Shown: one piece after another, positions 30,731 through 39,679 of the stretch
How positions within the stretch are numbered: position 1 is the first letter of the stretch
Layout of the letters: each line of letters opens with the position of its first letter
Source: Jeotgalibaca sp052266715
GTDB taxonomy: Bacteria; Bacillota; Bacilli; Lactobacillales; Aerococcaceae
Reading direction: 5' to 3' (one strand)
NCBI GenBank assembly: GCA_052266715.1
Contig: JBQPRB010000001.1
DNA: 64,000 nt
Notes under the pieces: model-generated
Databases searched by the model: none
Seen by the model: the letters and a program-made list of their open reading frames with translations, nothing else
Told to the model about the DNA's origin: nothing
Program-made: the position numbers and the translations under genes

Positions 30731-33088
30731 TCATTCGGTCCGAAGAGCGATAACAGGATCTTTCCCGGCCGCCATTCTGGAAGGAATGAAGCCAGCAATT
30801 AAAGTCAGAATCATACTTCCGACCACCAATGCTACGGCATGAAGCGGATTAAAGTCGGCGATACCGGCAATATCCGTCAGGTTTTCAATCAAGTCATTAA
30901 TTGGGAAAGTAAGCAAATATGAGATACCAACCCCAAGCACACCTGATGTGAAGCCAATAATCAGGGTTTCGGCATTGAACACACGGGAAATATCTTTCTT
31001 GCGTGCCCCCACACTTCGAAGAATACCAATTTCTTTTGTACGCTCAATCACGGAAACATACGTGATGATACCGATCATGATTGTCGAAACTACCAAAGAA
31101 ATAGCCGCAAAACCTGTTAACACGTAGGTTATCGTATTAATGAGCGTACTGGTCAGCGAAGCGATTGTTTCTGCCAAGTCCGTATAAATCAGTTGGTCCT
31201 CTTCAGCCTGGCCTGCATTGTAGGCATTCAGATATTCTTTTATAAGGTCTTTGCTCTCGTAATCTCTTGGATAAATACGGATGGCGGTAGGTGTCGTATC
31301 GGCCCCTAGCGTGAGTAGAACATTTTTCTTTGCCTCTTCGTCCAGAGGTGTCCCTAATAGTACATGCCGATCGGACTCTTCTTGGGCAAGTGCGATTTCG
31401 CTTCTTTCGGCATCCGCCATCACCAAAGAGGTCAAAGCAGGTGTGTAGGCCAGACCGGTAGACAAGTAGTTACTGGTGGCATCTTCCTGAGGGCGCAAAA
31501 TGCCGGTGATAGTAAGTTTAGTTCCCTCAACACTATCAAACAACGTTTCATAATCGGCTGGGCTGGCCGGTGTGAAAATCTCCCCATTTTTTGTGTAGTA
31601 GTCATCGTTGGGAATAACGTTCAAAATGGTCTTGCCAATAAAATCGGTGAGCTGATAATTTTCGGCATCCTCCGTCATCCCTAATTTTTCAAAAAAGGCT
31701 TTGTCAATGCGGTTATAACTGTCCACAACCAAAACCGCTTCGTTTTCCCCGGAAGGGAGCCGGCTGCCTTCTCCAATCAAATCATAGAGCGTTAATATAA
31801 ACGCATCATCCTCGGGTAGTTCCTGCCAATAGGTGCCGTTACCACCTATATCAAAGCCACCCGGTTCCGGTATGGTTTCGAATTTGACGACTGTCTCTTC
31901 CCCTTTCGCAAAGAGGTTCATAGTCACCCCTTGCGTATAGGCAATGTCATTGACTGCTTCGGGTAATTCATTTTCCAGTTCTTCAATATAATCCAGATAG
32001 TCCTGTGTGATGACATTTTTATGCTGGGTGCTGTCCTGGGAATCATAGGAATAGAGAATATTTTCATCGGGAAATTCCACATTGGTATCCCAAGGAGCTG
32101 TTGCTCCCGATGTGGGTCCTTCTCCCGTAAAATCGATCGTTTGTTCATTTGTGGTGATGGTGATGGGGTAATTACTCAAGGTATCCGACTGAGAACTGCT
32201 GATATAGGCTGACATTCCATTGGACAATGCCAACACCAAAGCGACTCCAATAATACCAATGCTGCCGGCAAAGGCGGTGATAATCGTTCGACCACGTTTA
32301 GTGAGTAAATTACGGAAGGAAAGTGAGGTTGCTGTCCAAAGAGACATTGCGGTTTTTTTGAATTTTGAGGGTGATTGCATCGGAAAATCTTCCTGCGTTT
32401 GCACTTCTTCCACAGGGTTACTATCGGACTGGATTTTACCATCCAACATACGGATCGTCCGATCGGAGTATTTTTTCGCAAGTTCCCCGTTGTGGGTGAC
32501 CATAATGACGAGGCGCTCACGGGATATTCCCTTTAAAATATCAAGGACTTGTGTTGAAGTACGGCTGTCCAATGCCCCAGTCGGCTCATCCGCAAGAATG
32601 ATGTCGGGATCATTGACCAATGCCCTGGCGATAGCGACACGCTGCATCTGACCGCCAGATAATTGGTTGGGTTTCTTATTGATTTGATCTGCCAAACCCA
32701 CTTCCACCAACACTTTTCTCGCTCTGTTTTTCCGTTCAGAAGCAGAAACACCCGATAAAGTCAGGGCAATTTCCACATTTTGCAGGACAGTCTGGTGCCC
32801 GATTAAATTGTAAGTTTGAAAAACAAAACCAATGGAGTTGTTGCGGTAAGCATCCCAATCGTTGTTCTTGAATGCTTTGGTGGATAAACCATTGATTATC
32901 AAATCACCACTGTCATAGCGGTCCAAACCCCCGATAATATTCAAGAGTGTCGTCTTCCCGCAGCCTGAAGGTCCCAAGATGGCGACAAATTCATGTTCCC
33001 GGAACCCCAAGGAAACAGCATCTAAAGCGGTGACCAGTTCGCCGCCGGTATACGTTTTGGTAATATGATCCAATTTTAGCTTCAACAT
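30731..33088 (-). CDS. MacB-type fused ABC transporter (ATPase plus permease)
   Basis: A 785-residue fusion. Residues 1-225 are a LolD/MacB ATPase (G-P-S-G-C-G-K-T-T, L-S-G-G-Q-M-Q-R, I-I-L-A-D-E-P-T-G-A-L-D, V-T-H-N-G). A helix follows near 265-290, a long extracytoplasmic domain rich in Asp, Glu, Tyr and Ser, and three C-terminal FtsX helices with V-S-V-I-E-R-T-K-E-I-G-I-L-R-S-V-G-A. Gram-positive relatives act in envelope stress or antimicrobial export. ATG 33088 is chosen over 33094 for its GGAGG spacing. Confidence 0.87.
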   Translation of the reverse strand: MLKLKLDHITKTYTGGELVTALDAVSLGFREHEFVAILGPSGCGKTTLLNIIGGLDRYDSGDLIINGLSTKAFKNNDWDAYRNNSIGFVFQTYNLIGHQTVLQNVEIALTLSGVSASERKNRARKVLVEVGLADQINKKPNQLSGGQMQRVAIARALVNDPDIILADEPTGALDSRTSTQVLDILKGISRERLVIMVTHNGELAKKYSDRTIRMLDGKIQSDSNPVEEVQTQEDFPMQSPSKFKKTAMSLWTATSLSFRNLLTKRGRTIITAFAGSIGIIGVALVLALSNGMSAYISSSQSDTLSNYPITITTNEQTIDFTGEGPTSGATAPWDTNVEFPDENILYSYDSQDSTQHKNVITQDYLDYIEELENELPEAVNDIAYTQGVTMNLFAKGEETVVKFETIPEPGGFDIGGNGTYWQELPEDDAFILTLYDLIGEGSRLPSGENEAVLVVDSYNRIDKAFFEKLGMTEDAENYQLTDFIGKTILNVIPNDDYYTKNGEIFTPASPADYETLFDSVEGTKLTITGILRPQEDATSNYLSTGLAYTPALTSLVMADAERSEIALAQEESDRHVLLGTPLDEEAKKNVLLTLGADTTPTAIRIYPRDYESKDLIKEYLNAYNAGQAEEDQLIYTDLAETIASLTSTLINTITYVLTGFAAISLVVSTIMIGIITYVSVIERTKEIGILRSVGARKKDISRVFNAETLIIGFTSGVLGVGISYLLTFPINDLIENLTDIAGIADFNPLHAVALVVGSMILTLIAGFIPSRMAAGKDPVIALRTE

Positions 33089-33335
33089 AATCATTCCTCC
33101 GTTTTACACCTGAGATGCACTAAAGTTTATTGACAGAAAATACCAAACCCCTATTTTGCTGTGTCTCGGTAGAAGACTACCGCCTCTAAGCGAAGCCCCA
33201 AAACAAACATTCTGCCTTTCGTAATAACGTGAGAACGCTTAGTGTAAATGGGGCGATTCCGTTATGTTCTTGATACTTTTCGATTGCTTCCACCAAATTT
33301 CTTGTGAATCGATCAAATCCTTCCCCAATCTTGCG

Positions 33336-33484
33336 TTAATTAAACCATTTCACTCGTGATTTTTGCTTGAAATGGTTTAATTATGGTTTATTAAACCATT
33401 TGTACCTAAAAAATTAATAGAAATGGTTTAATAACGGTTAATTAAACCATTTTAATGGATTTTCTATTATAAAATGGTTTAATT
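33336..33484. repeat. AAACCATTT hairpin array A (three units)
   Basis: Three palindromic units of about 47 bp at roughly 50-bp intervals. Each has arms TTAAACCATTT and AAATGGTTTAA around an unrelated 20-nt loop. Related arrays occur at 52284 and 59235 in this window. Confidence 0.85.
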
Positions 33485-33692
33485 CCGGTTGAAAGACTTC
33501 GCTGTCCGTGATAGATACATGAATGCAAGAGGCGCTGCGAATGAGAAGCCATCAACTGTCAGGAGAACGGATAGGTTCAGCTATTTAGCAATCTCCACCT
33601 TCAAGAATCGTCGGATTTTAAGATGGATTAGTTCAAATACTATTATACAACAACCGCTTTCATTACCAGGTCTATTTATCCTCGTAGAAGAG

Positions 33693-33874
33693 CTATTTTG
33701 AACATTTCATAAAATCATTTAAATGAAAGTCCCGGTTGTTAATCTGTAAAATTGCCAGCTTACCAAACAAGCTATCCCAATAAGAAATCAGGTTTGGAAT
33801 TGTTACATAGTCTTCTAATTCTTTTCTTTGTTCCGGTTAGGACGTGTATTGCCTGTAATAACACCAATTTTTAC
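33693..33874 (-). pseudogene. Remnant of an NADPH-dependent FMN reductase-like gene
   Basis: Starting near 33874 the minus strand encodes V-K-I-G-V-I-T-G-N-T-R-P-N-R-N, matching the FMN-binding N-terminus of flavodoxin-like reductases (M-K-I-G-V-I-T-G-S-T-R). After four more codons the frame hits TAG. One base out of frame, coding-like sequence (I-P-N-L-I-S-Y-W-D-S-L-F-G-K) runs to a TAG at 33693. Most of the enzyme, about 180 residues, is missing. Frameshifted and deleted. Confidence 0.55.
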
Positions 33875-33987
33875 AATGAATTTCCTTTTGTATCATCCAT
33901 ATTTTAAGTTTAGTCATTTTGAGAACGCTTCACAAGCAGTCGCTACTAGAGCATTTGTATGGACATAACGTATTCACCCTTTCATGC

Positions 33988-34033
33988 AAAAAGATAGCGG
34001 GCGATTTATCTTCTTAGCCGCCCGCTATCTTTT
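33988..34033 (-). terminator. Terminator of the 34-kb ABC operon
   Basis: AAAGATAGCGGGCG pairs with CGCCCGCTATCTTT across a 17-base loop, with T residues on both sides. It follows the minus-strand ATPase gene. Confidence 0.88.
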
Positions 34034-34055
34034 ACAAATTTAATTCCTGTTATTC

Positions 34056-34733
34056 TTAAGCCTCTTCGGTTAAGATGCCGTCTTCAATACGGTAAACGCG
34101 GTCACAGTAAGCTAACATACGTTCATCATGTGTCACCATCACGGCAGCCTTGTTACGCGCTTTTACTTCTTTGGCAATCAGCGATACGACTTCATGTCCC
34201 CGTTTCGTATCCAGGCTTGCGGTTGGTTCATCCGCCAAAATAATTTTTGGATCGTTCATGAAGGAACGTGCAATTGCCGTCCGTTGACGCTCGCCACCGG
34301 ATAATTGGTGAGGGTATTTGTGCAACTTGTCCCCCAAGCCAATTTCGGTTAACAATTCTTTCGCATATTCACGGTCTTCCGGTGTAATCTTGCCGCCCAT
34401 TTTTTTGACAACCAACAACTGATCCAGCACGGTTAAGTAAGGAAGTAGGTTCGATGTCTGTAGGATAAAACCGATTTTGGATAAACGCACCTTAGAGAGT
34501 TTTTTCTCAGATAGAGAAGCAATATCCTCGCCATCGATGAGCACTTTACCTTCAGTCGGTTGCAGTAAGGCACCCGCGATTGAAAGGAAGGTACTTTTCC
34601 CTGATCCCGATGGTCCAATAATGGCAATGAATTCACCCGGTTCAACGCTTAGCGATAGATTTTCTAACGCTGTGTTTGAAAATTCTCCCTCTTTATAAAC
34701 CTTTGTAACATTGGATAGTGTAATGCCGCTCAT
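34056..34733 (-). CDS. ABC transporter ATP-binding protein (LolD/MacB type)
   Basis: A 225-residue ATPase: G-P-S-G-S-G-K-S-T (40-48), L-S-G-G-E-R-Q-R, I-I-L-A-D-E-P-T-A-S-L-D and V-T-H-D. Overlaps its FtsX-type permease by one base. Together they resemble the HrtAB heme/lipid exporter layout, and the adjacent TetR gene is similar to that arrangement, but heme specificity is not shown. One of three separate ABC exporters in this stretch. Confidence 0.87.
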   Translation of the reverse strand: MSGITLSNVTKVYKEGEFSNTALENLSLSVEPGEFIAIIGPSGSGKSTFLSIAGALLQPTEGKVLIDGEDIASLSEKKLSKVRLSKIGFILQTSNLLPYLTVLDQLLVVKKMGGKITPEDREYAKELLTEIGLGDKLHKYPHQLSGGERQRTAIARSFMNDPKIILADEPTASLDTKRGHEVVSLIAKEVKARNKAAVMVTHDERMLAYCDRVYRIEDGILTEEA

Positions 34734-35860
34734 TATTCAACCCTCCCTAACGCTGTAATTGGATCAATCTTGATAATACTTCTGATAGAGAACAGTGATC
34801 CAATCAAGCTCGTCGCCAATAATACCAAACTGTAAATAATAACCATTTCGGGAAGTAAATTAAACGGCATACCTTCCGGCAATATTAATGTCATTAAATA
34901 CGTTAACCCGATCCCAATCAAAATACTGATGGTTGATAAAAGGAATACCTGCGATACAACGCTTCTGATCACAAAAGCATTGCTTGCGCCAATTGCCTTC
35001 ATCACACCAAACTGATGAACTTTTTGCGTTGTCAGCACGTAGAAGAAAACCGCAATCACAAAAGCTGAGATAAAGATTAACAGCCAAAGCATCAAGTTAA
35101 TCGTCCCGCTCTCGGCAGAATAACCAGGCACGCCGTTCAGCGTTTCTTTTTTATTGGCAACTTCAATACCACCAATAGCAGATGTCATTTGCTCTGCATC
35201 CAAATTTTTTCCTTTTAGGAAGATGGCACTGATAGGTTTTTCAATCCCCATATCGGAACCAGGCACGAGATATTTAAATTCGCGCAATGTGTCGAGGGTC
35301 ACGAATATGGCAGGCATATGGTTAAGTGTTTTATTTTCCACAAAGCCACCAATCTCATATTCTGTACCAACACCACTCAATGTGATGGTGTCCCCTAATT
35401 CAAAACCTTCATTTATTAAACTGGAATCCACCAAGACCCGGTTTGGGCTCTTAGTATCCAGAACTTCCCCAGAAGTAACGGTTGGTTCCAAGAAACTACC
35501 TGGTTCCACCCCAACGAATAAAACGGATGTTTTTTTACCAGTTTCTTCGTCTACGCTAGCACCATGTAAAATCGCTCCCGCAGCTGTAGCAATTCCGGCA
35601 GCTTCATCTACGCCATCTAGTTGTGCAACCTCCTCTACCACGCTTTCTGGCAAAGTAGATTTTCCTAAAGTAAATTCCGCTTCTTCTTCAAAAACCGCTA
35701 AGTCCATATCTGAATAACGGATAACTGCTGTACCGAGATCAGACAAACCATTCCCTAATCCGGATAACATAAAAACAAGCCAAGTAATCAAAACGATAAT
35801 AAAACCAATTAGAAAAAATCGTTTTTTAGAGAACCATAGCTCTTTACGCGCTAAAAACAT
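34733..35860 (-). CDS. FtsX-type ABC permease (HrtB/DevC-like)
   Basis: A 375-residue permease: one N-terminal helix (about 15-38), a long extracytoplasmic domain to about 240, then three helices ending D-P-I-T-A-L-G-R. F-G-V-M-K-A-I-G-A-S in the C-terminal region is the FtsX coupling motif. This is the HrtB/DevC pattern. ATG 35860 follows GAAAGAAGGAATA. The TetR gene ends 74 bp upstream of its start, on the same strand. Confidence 0.85.
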   Translation of the reverse strand: MFLARKELWFSKKRFFLIGFIIVLITWLVFMLSGLGNGLSDLGTAVIRYSDMDLAVFEEEAEFTLGKSTLPESVVEEVAQLDGVDEAAGIATAAGAILHGASVDEETGKKTSVLFVGVEPGSFLEPTVTSGEVLDTKSPNRVLVDSSLINEGFELGDTITLSGVGTEYEIGGFVENKTLNHMPAIFVTLDTLREFKYLVPGSDMGIEKPISAIFLKGKNLDAEQMTSAIGGIEVANKKETLNGVPGYSAESGTINLMLWLLIFISAFVIAVFFYVLTTQKVHQFGVMKAIGASNAFVIRSVVSQVFLLSTISILIGIGLTYLMTLILPEGMPFNLLPEMVIIYSLVLLATSLIGSLFSIRSIIKIDPITALGRVE

Positions 35861-35933
35861 ACTATTCCTTCTTTCTTCACTTATTAATGAAAGCAGGATT
35901 AAGTATAGCCTAAAGTGACATGAGTGTCACTAA

Positions 35934-36506
35934 TTATGTTTTTAAAATTCCTTCAAAAAGCATCTTTTTAACAAAATAAGCCCGTTCTTCAAATGACAAC
36001 CCTGCCTGATTTGGTAGATTTATGCTGTGAAAGACCGTCTCGATAATAACCATTGATGGGATTTCAGGATTCAGGTACTCCTTTTCCTTTCCCTCTTCAA
36101 TTATTTGTTGGATAAATCCAAAAAAGCGTGTGTGGAGTTCTTTGGATTTAATAATATCAGGATCACCGGCGTTTTCTTTCGTCCACTTACGTGTTGGAAC
36201 CATCGCGGAAATTGCATGCGTATCTGCATAAGTAAATACCAAATCGATTAAAGCAGAGAGTTTTTCAGGATATGCCACTGGCCACTCCGTCGCATCCATT
36301 TGTGCGACCACTTTTTCTAATTGGTGATTCAGGTATGCCTGAAGAAGTTCATCCTTATTGGTATAATGTTTATACAGTGCCGTTCGGGTTATATCGAGTT
36401 TTTTGGATACCATTTGGAAAGAAAAGTTATCATAGCCCACTTCCAGCATCAAGTCATGCGTTGCCTGATAGAGCTCTTGTTGGGTAAAAGTTTTTTTACG
36501 TGCCAT
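35934..36506 (-). CDS. TetR-family transcriptional regulator
   Basis: A 190-residue repressor-type protein, with helix-turn-helix in residues 8-55 (F-Q-M-V-S-K-K-L-D-I-T-R-T-A-L-Y-K-H-Y-T-N-K-D-E-L). ATG 36506 is chosen for the GGAG eight bases before it, although the frame begins at 36515. It is followed on the same strand by the permease and ATPase genes, so it probably represses that exporter; its ligand would be the exported compound. Confidence 0.83.
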   Translation of the reverse strand: MARKKTFTQQELYQATHDLMLEVGYDNFSFQMVSKKLDITRTALYKHYTNKDELLQAYLNHQLEKVVAQMDATEWPVAYPEKLSALIDLVFTYADTHAISAMVPTRKWTKENAGDPDIIKSKELHTRFFGFIQQIIEEGKEKEYLNPEIPSMVIIETVFHSINLPNQAGLSFEERAYFVKKMLFEGILKT

Positions 36507-36619
36507 ACTCATCACTCCATTTCAGGTTTATTTTAGCATATTCGTTTGACTGGGGTGCTATAGTTAAGGAAATTAGTCTTTACTGGTTTTGGTCATTTAT
36601 TTAATCATTACAAATAAAT

Positions 36620-36653
36620 AAGTAGGCAGAACCCTTTGGGGCCCTGCCTACTT
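36620..36653. terminator. Terminator after the YsnF-like gene
   Basis: AAGTAGGCAG-ACCC and GGGC-CTGCCTACTT pair directly after the minus-strand stop; T-rich tail on the left. Confidence 0.8.
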
Positions 36654-36665
36654 CTCTTAATCTGT

Positions 36666-37496
36666 TTAAATTAAATCATCATTTTCATCTTTAACGTGAA
36701 GGTGTTCATCGCCCTCGACTTCCAACTCTTCTTTACGAACAGTATCCGTAACTTTTTTATTTTCCGTTACTTTGTCTTTACGGATAACCACTTCTTCCAC
36801 AACATTCGTATGTTTGGACACATCCACTTGTTCTTCAGTAATTGGAATAACAATCTCTTCCGAATCATCAAACTCATGGATTGATTCATTAGTTGAATCT
36901 GGATTCGTTACACGACGGCGTTCAATTGTCACTTCGTCATGGGAGACCGGAACATCCACTGTTTCTGTTTCCTCAGTCACATGTTTTTGTAGCCTTACGT
37001 CACCTGTTTGTACTTCTTCAGTATGTACATCCAAACGTTCTTCTTTAAGCTTAAGCGTCTCTTCATCATGAAGGCGGTCCGTCTCAGTATCATCCCTAAA
37101 GGTTGTATCGGTTTGATCGCTTAAAACGCCGGTATGAGTTGTTGCTGCATCCTTGTCGACAAGGACTAAGATGTTTCCTCTATCTAAATCATCACGATAG
37201 GATGATAATGGGTCATTGTCTACATTGTAGTCTGGCGTATTATAATTGTGTTCGTAAGCATCATCAAAGGTAAACGCATCTTTGATTTTTTCCCACAATG
37301 AACGCTCTTCATCAGTCCCACCAAGATCATTATCTGTAGAAACTTCCGCATTCAATGTATAGGGAATCTGATCCCGAACTGTGTCATTAGCAACAATATA
37401 AATGTCGTTGCGGCCATAACCTTGTTCTTTTAAACGTTCCACAGCATCGAATGCTTGAGTGACAGTTTCATAACTTCCTTCTACATGTCTATTCAT
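36666..37496 (-). CDS. YsnF/AvaK-type stress protein (17M plus DUF2382 domains)
   Basis: A 276-residue acidic protein. Residues 5-100 fit the general stress protein 17M domain (Y-E-T-V-T-Q-A-F-D-A-V-E-R-L-K-E-Q-G-Y), the C-terminal part a DUF2382 domain with two repeats of a V-x-T-E-E-V-x-T-G-D-V-R-L-like unit. Proteins of this plan are induced by salt, heat or alkaline stress in Bacillus; the molecular role is not known. Start ATG 37496 follows GGAGGAAAT. Monocistronic. Its high Glu, Thr, Val content is usual. Confidence 0.8.
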   Translation of the reverse strand: MNRHVEGSYETVTQAFDAVERLKEQGYGRNDIYIVANDTVRDQIPYTLNAEVSTDNDLGGTDEERSLWEKIKDAFTFDDAYEHNYNTPDYNVDNDPLSSYRDDLDRGNILVLVDKDAATTHTGVLSDQTDTTFRDDTETDRLHDEETLKLKEERLDVHTEEVQTGDVRLQKHVTEETETVDVPVSHDEVTIERRRVTNPDSTNESIHEFDDSEEIVIPITEEQVDVSKHTNVVEEVVIRKDKVTENKKVTDTVRKEELEVEGDEHLHVKDENDDLI

Positions 37497-37648
37497 AATA
37501 CATTTCCTCCCTGTGTTGTAAATCTATAGTTTATTGAACATTTTTATTGTAGCCTTTAAAGTAAGGGAATTCAAATAATACCCATTGTGCGATTTAAACG
37601 TTTACTTTTGCTACAATTATCATGACAGATCAAGGGACTGGAGGCCTT

Positions 37649-38236
37649 ATGGAAATGGCTAAATTAATCTATCCTATTAATGTGTCGTTGGACGGCTATA
37701 TGGAAGATGATGACGGCAATCTCGCGTGGTCTATTTCGGATGAGGAGATTTTTACATTTTGGGCTGATTTTCTATGCTCTATTGGCACCTACCTGTATGG
37801 ACGCCGCATGTATGAAGCAATGGTGTATTGGGAGAAAGAAAAACTTCAAATACCAAGTAACTTTACTAGTGGTGATCAGCCAGATACCCTATCAGAGTTT
37901 GCACGGATTTGGCAAAAGGCTGAAAAAATTGTTTATTCCCGGACGCTTCAAGACGTTTCAAGTGCCAGGACTAGGATTGATGACGAATTCAATCCTGATG
38001 CAATCCGGAAGTTGAAAGAGTCTTCGAGTTCCGATATTACGATTGGCGGGCCCCACCTTGCCAAACAGGCTATAAGCATGGGACTCGTTGACGAACTTCA
38101 TATTCTTATTCATCCCATCATCTTAGGTGGTGGCAAGCGAGCTTTGCCGGATAACCTGAATATGCCGCTCGAACTGCTTAGTGAGCGCCGTTTTGCAAGC
38201 GGGGTTGTCCACCTCCACTACCGCCTGATGCTTTAA
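37649..38236 (+). CDS. Dihydrofolate reductase-like (RibD C-terminal) protein
   Basis: About 195 residues of the RibD-C/dihydrofolate-reductase-like fold: N-V-S-L-D-G-Y near residue 10, Y-G-R-R-M-Y-E near 50, V-Y-S-R-T-L near 95, I-G-G-P-H-L-A near 130, and H-P-I-I-L-G-G-G-K. Members are NADPH-dependent reductases of mostly unknown substrate. ATG 37649 is chosen because GGAGG stands 5 bases before it; an earlier ATG at 37622 has no ribosome site. Confidence 0.78.
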   Translation: MEMAKLIYPINVSLDGYMEDDDGNLAWSISDEEIFTFWADFLCSIGTYLYGRRMYEAMVYWEKEKLQIPSNFTSGDQPDTLSEFARIWQKAEKIVYSRTLQDVSSARTRIDDEFNPDAIRKLKESSSSDITIGGPHLAKQAISMGLVDELHILIHPIILGGGKRALPDNLNMPLELLSERRFASGVVHLHYRLML

Positions 38237-38310
38237 GTTCCGGAAAGTTGAATCCCTTGATGACGTCATTTTTTCCTTCGATAAAATCGGCTTGGATAGG
38301 AGGTGAAATC

Positions 38311-38856
38311 ATGATTCCAAATCGTTCAACCGTAGACAACCATTTCAATAAAAAATACAGTTGGATCGGTACCATTGTTGTCTATCTTTTTTCCACGCCC
38401 TTACACTTTTTGTATAAATGGACTGGAGAAATAACCTTGGTCGGCATCTTTACCCCAATCAACGAAAGTGTCTGGGAACACTTGAAGCTGGTGTTCTGGC
38501 CGCTACTGATTTGGTGGGGAATGGGCTATCTCCTTTTCCGTGATAAAAAACAATTATCACCAAGCAAATGGTTCACGGCAGGCACCGTTTCTATTTTCAT
38601 CAGTATGCTCTTCATCGTGGGTTGGTACTATATTTGGAAAGGTGGCTTCGCCAAAGAATCCCTCGTCATAGACTTCAGTTCTCTCATAATCGGGGTTCCG
38701 ATTGGCCAAGCCATTGCCATCCATATTTACCGCGTCATCCAGCCACGTAAGCTCTACCTGTTGCTATCGTTCGTATTTCTTTTCGTGATGGGAGTTTTAT
38801 TTGTTTACACTACCTTATCCCCACCGGCTTTTCCGATTTTCACTCCAAATAATTAA
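38311..38856 (+). CDS. DUF6512-like membrane protein
   Basis: About 181 residues with five hydrophobic segments and a F-T-P-I-N-E-S-V-W-E-H-L-K-L motif between the first two, as in DUF6512 proteins. Function of the family is unknown. ATG 38311 is picked because AGGAGGTGAAATC precedes it; the frame is open 63 bp further upstream without a ribosome site. It follows the reductase gene after 74 bp. Confidence 0.7.
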   Translation: MIPNRSTVDNHFNKKYSWIGTIVVYLFSTPLHFLYKWTGEITLVGIFTPINESVWEHLKLVFWPLLIWWGMGYLLFRDKKQLSPSKWFTAGTVSIFISMLFIVGWYYIWKGGFAKESLVIDFSSLIIGVPIGQAIAIHIYRVIQPRKLYLLLSFVFLFVMGVLFVYTTLSPPAFPIFTPNN

Positions 38857-38863
38857 AGAGATG

Positions 38864-39006
38864 AAAAAACGACGATTGGTGATTCAGAAAATTGCTAATC
38901 GTCGTTAAATGGCAATTTCGCGCCTGTCAGCTGCTTACTTTTTTTCTGACCGTCGCTTTTTTGGGAAATCACGACGATTAGCTCAAAAAGCAAAACTTAA
39001 TCGTCG
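38864..39006. repeat. GACGATTA palindromic element, copy 2 (143 bp)
   Basis: Same length and orientation as 3500-3642. In this copy the first hairpin is perfect: ACGACGATT (38870-38878) with AATCGTCGT (38898-38906). Starts 8 bp after a stop codon, between convergent genes. Confidence 0.85.
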
Positions 39007-39038
39007 CTAACGTCAAAAAAAGAATCTTACAAACGAAA

Positions 39039-39073
39039 AAGAGTGAGGCTGAATGTTTCAGCTCCACTCCTTT
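39039..39073 (-). terminator. Terminator of the DUF4230 operon
   Basis: GAGTG-GGCTGA and TCAGC-CCACTC stem, with AAAAA on one side giving a U-tract on the minus strand; 4 bp after the stop. Confidence 0.75.
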
Positions 39074-39076
39074 TTT

Positions 39077-39667
39077 CTATTCAGATGCCTTTGCTTCTTG
39101 CCACTTAATTGTATATTCAGTGTCCGCAGCTTTTGCTATGTTCTCAATATAATTCTCCAGTAAACTTTTTACCCGGTCCTTAGCTTCAACGAGCAAAGCT
39201 GTATCATTGGAGGCGTTAGCTTCCAGTTGTTTTTGAGCTTCTTCAAAAGCAATGCGTTCGTCTTCTGCATTTATTTTAGCAGAGTCCTTATCCACTATGA
39301 AAGAATCCTCAGATAAACTAGAAGAATCCACAGAGACTGATTGGACCTCGGCTTCCGGCAGGGTAATAATTACTTCATTACCATTAAGCGTCATTGATAC
39401 TCTAGAAAAATCAATCCCAACCGTTACTATGCCACTATACTCGATCCAGAATTCTTTATCTTTAGACCATAACCAGAATCCTTCTACATCCTTTTGCGAA
39501 AACTTCGCTACATTATGATAATAACTATCCAAAACTGCCAACTCGGCGATCGCTTGCATTTGATTCAGTTGTGGCGTTGGTAAATCCATTGCAACACCTG
39601 TTCCCACACAAGAAAATAGGAAAATCGTACTTATCATTGAAATAATGATTTTTATTAGTTTAGTCAT
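39077..39667 (-). CDS. DUF4230 protein, second of a tandem pair
   Basis: A 196-residue exported or membrane-anchored protein: an N-terminal hydrophobic helix (8-25) with Cys near position 20 that may be a lipobox (L-F-S-C), then an extracytoplasmic domain. It shares its plan with the next gene upstream: A-V-L-D-S-Y-Y-H-N-V-A, a tyrosine-rich E-F-W-I-E-Y, then G-I-D-F-S-R-V and a helical Glu/Lys-rich C-terminus. DUF4230 has no assigned function. 12 bp after the upstream copy; same operon. Confidence 0.65.
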   Translation of the reverse strand: MTKLIKIIISMISTIFLFSCVGTGVAMDLPTPQLNQMQAIAELAVLDSYYHNVAKFSQKDVEGFWLWSKDKEFWIEYSGIVTVGIDFSRVSMTLNGNEVIITLPEAEVQSVSVDSSSLSEDSFIVDKDSAKINAEDERIAFEEAQKQLEANASNDTALLVEAKDRVKSLLENYIENIAKAADTEYTIKWQEAKASE

Positions 39668-39679
39668 TTCTATTAACTC

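Larger units (their letters stand above)
33095..34055. other. Non-coding decayed region
   Basis: About 960 bp without an intact gene. It contains a short minus-strand frame (about 33187-33335) with coding-like composition but no start, the AAACCATTT array (33336-33484), and a flavodoxin-like gene relic (33693-33874), ending in the terminator before the next ABC operon. Confidence 0.6.

Noticed and set aside
33336..33484. Possible CRISPR array from regular 50-bp spacing
   Set aside because: Units are inverted repeats with arms of 9-11 bp and no direct repeat with unique spacers; no cas genes are nearby, and similar arrays recur singly elsewhere.
33489..33701. 70-codon plus-strand frame
   Set aside because: It opposes the flavodoxin-like relic and has no ribosome site or recognisable protein.
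34056..36506. Call of the TetR/permease/ATPase set as the HrtAB heme exporter
   Set aside because: The order fits, but no heme-specific residue could be recognised and other FtsX-type exporters share it.
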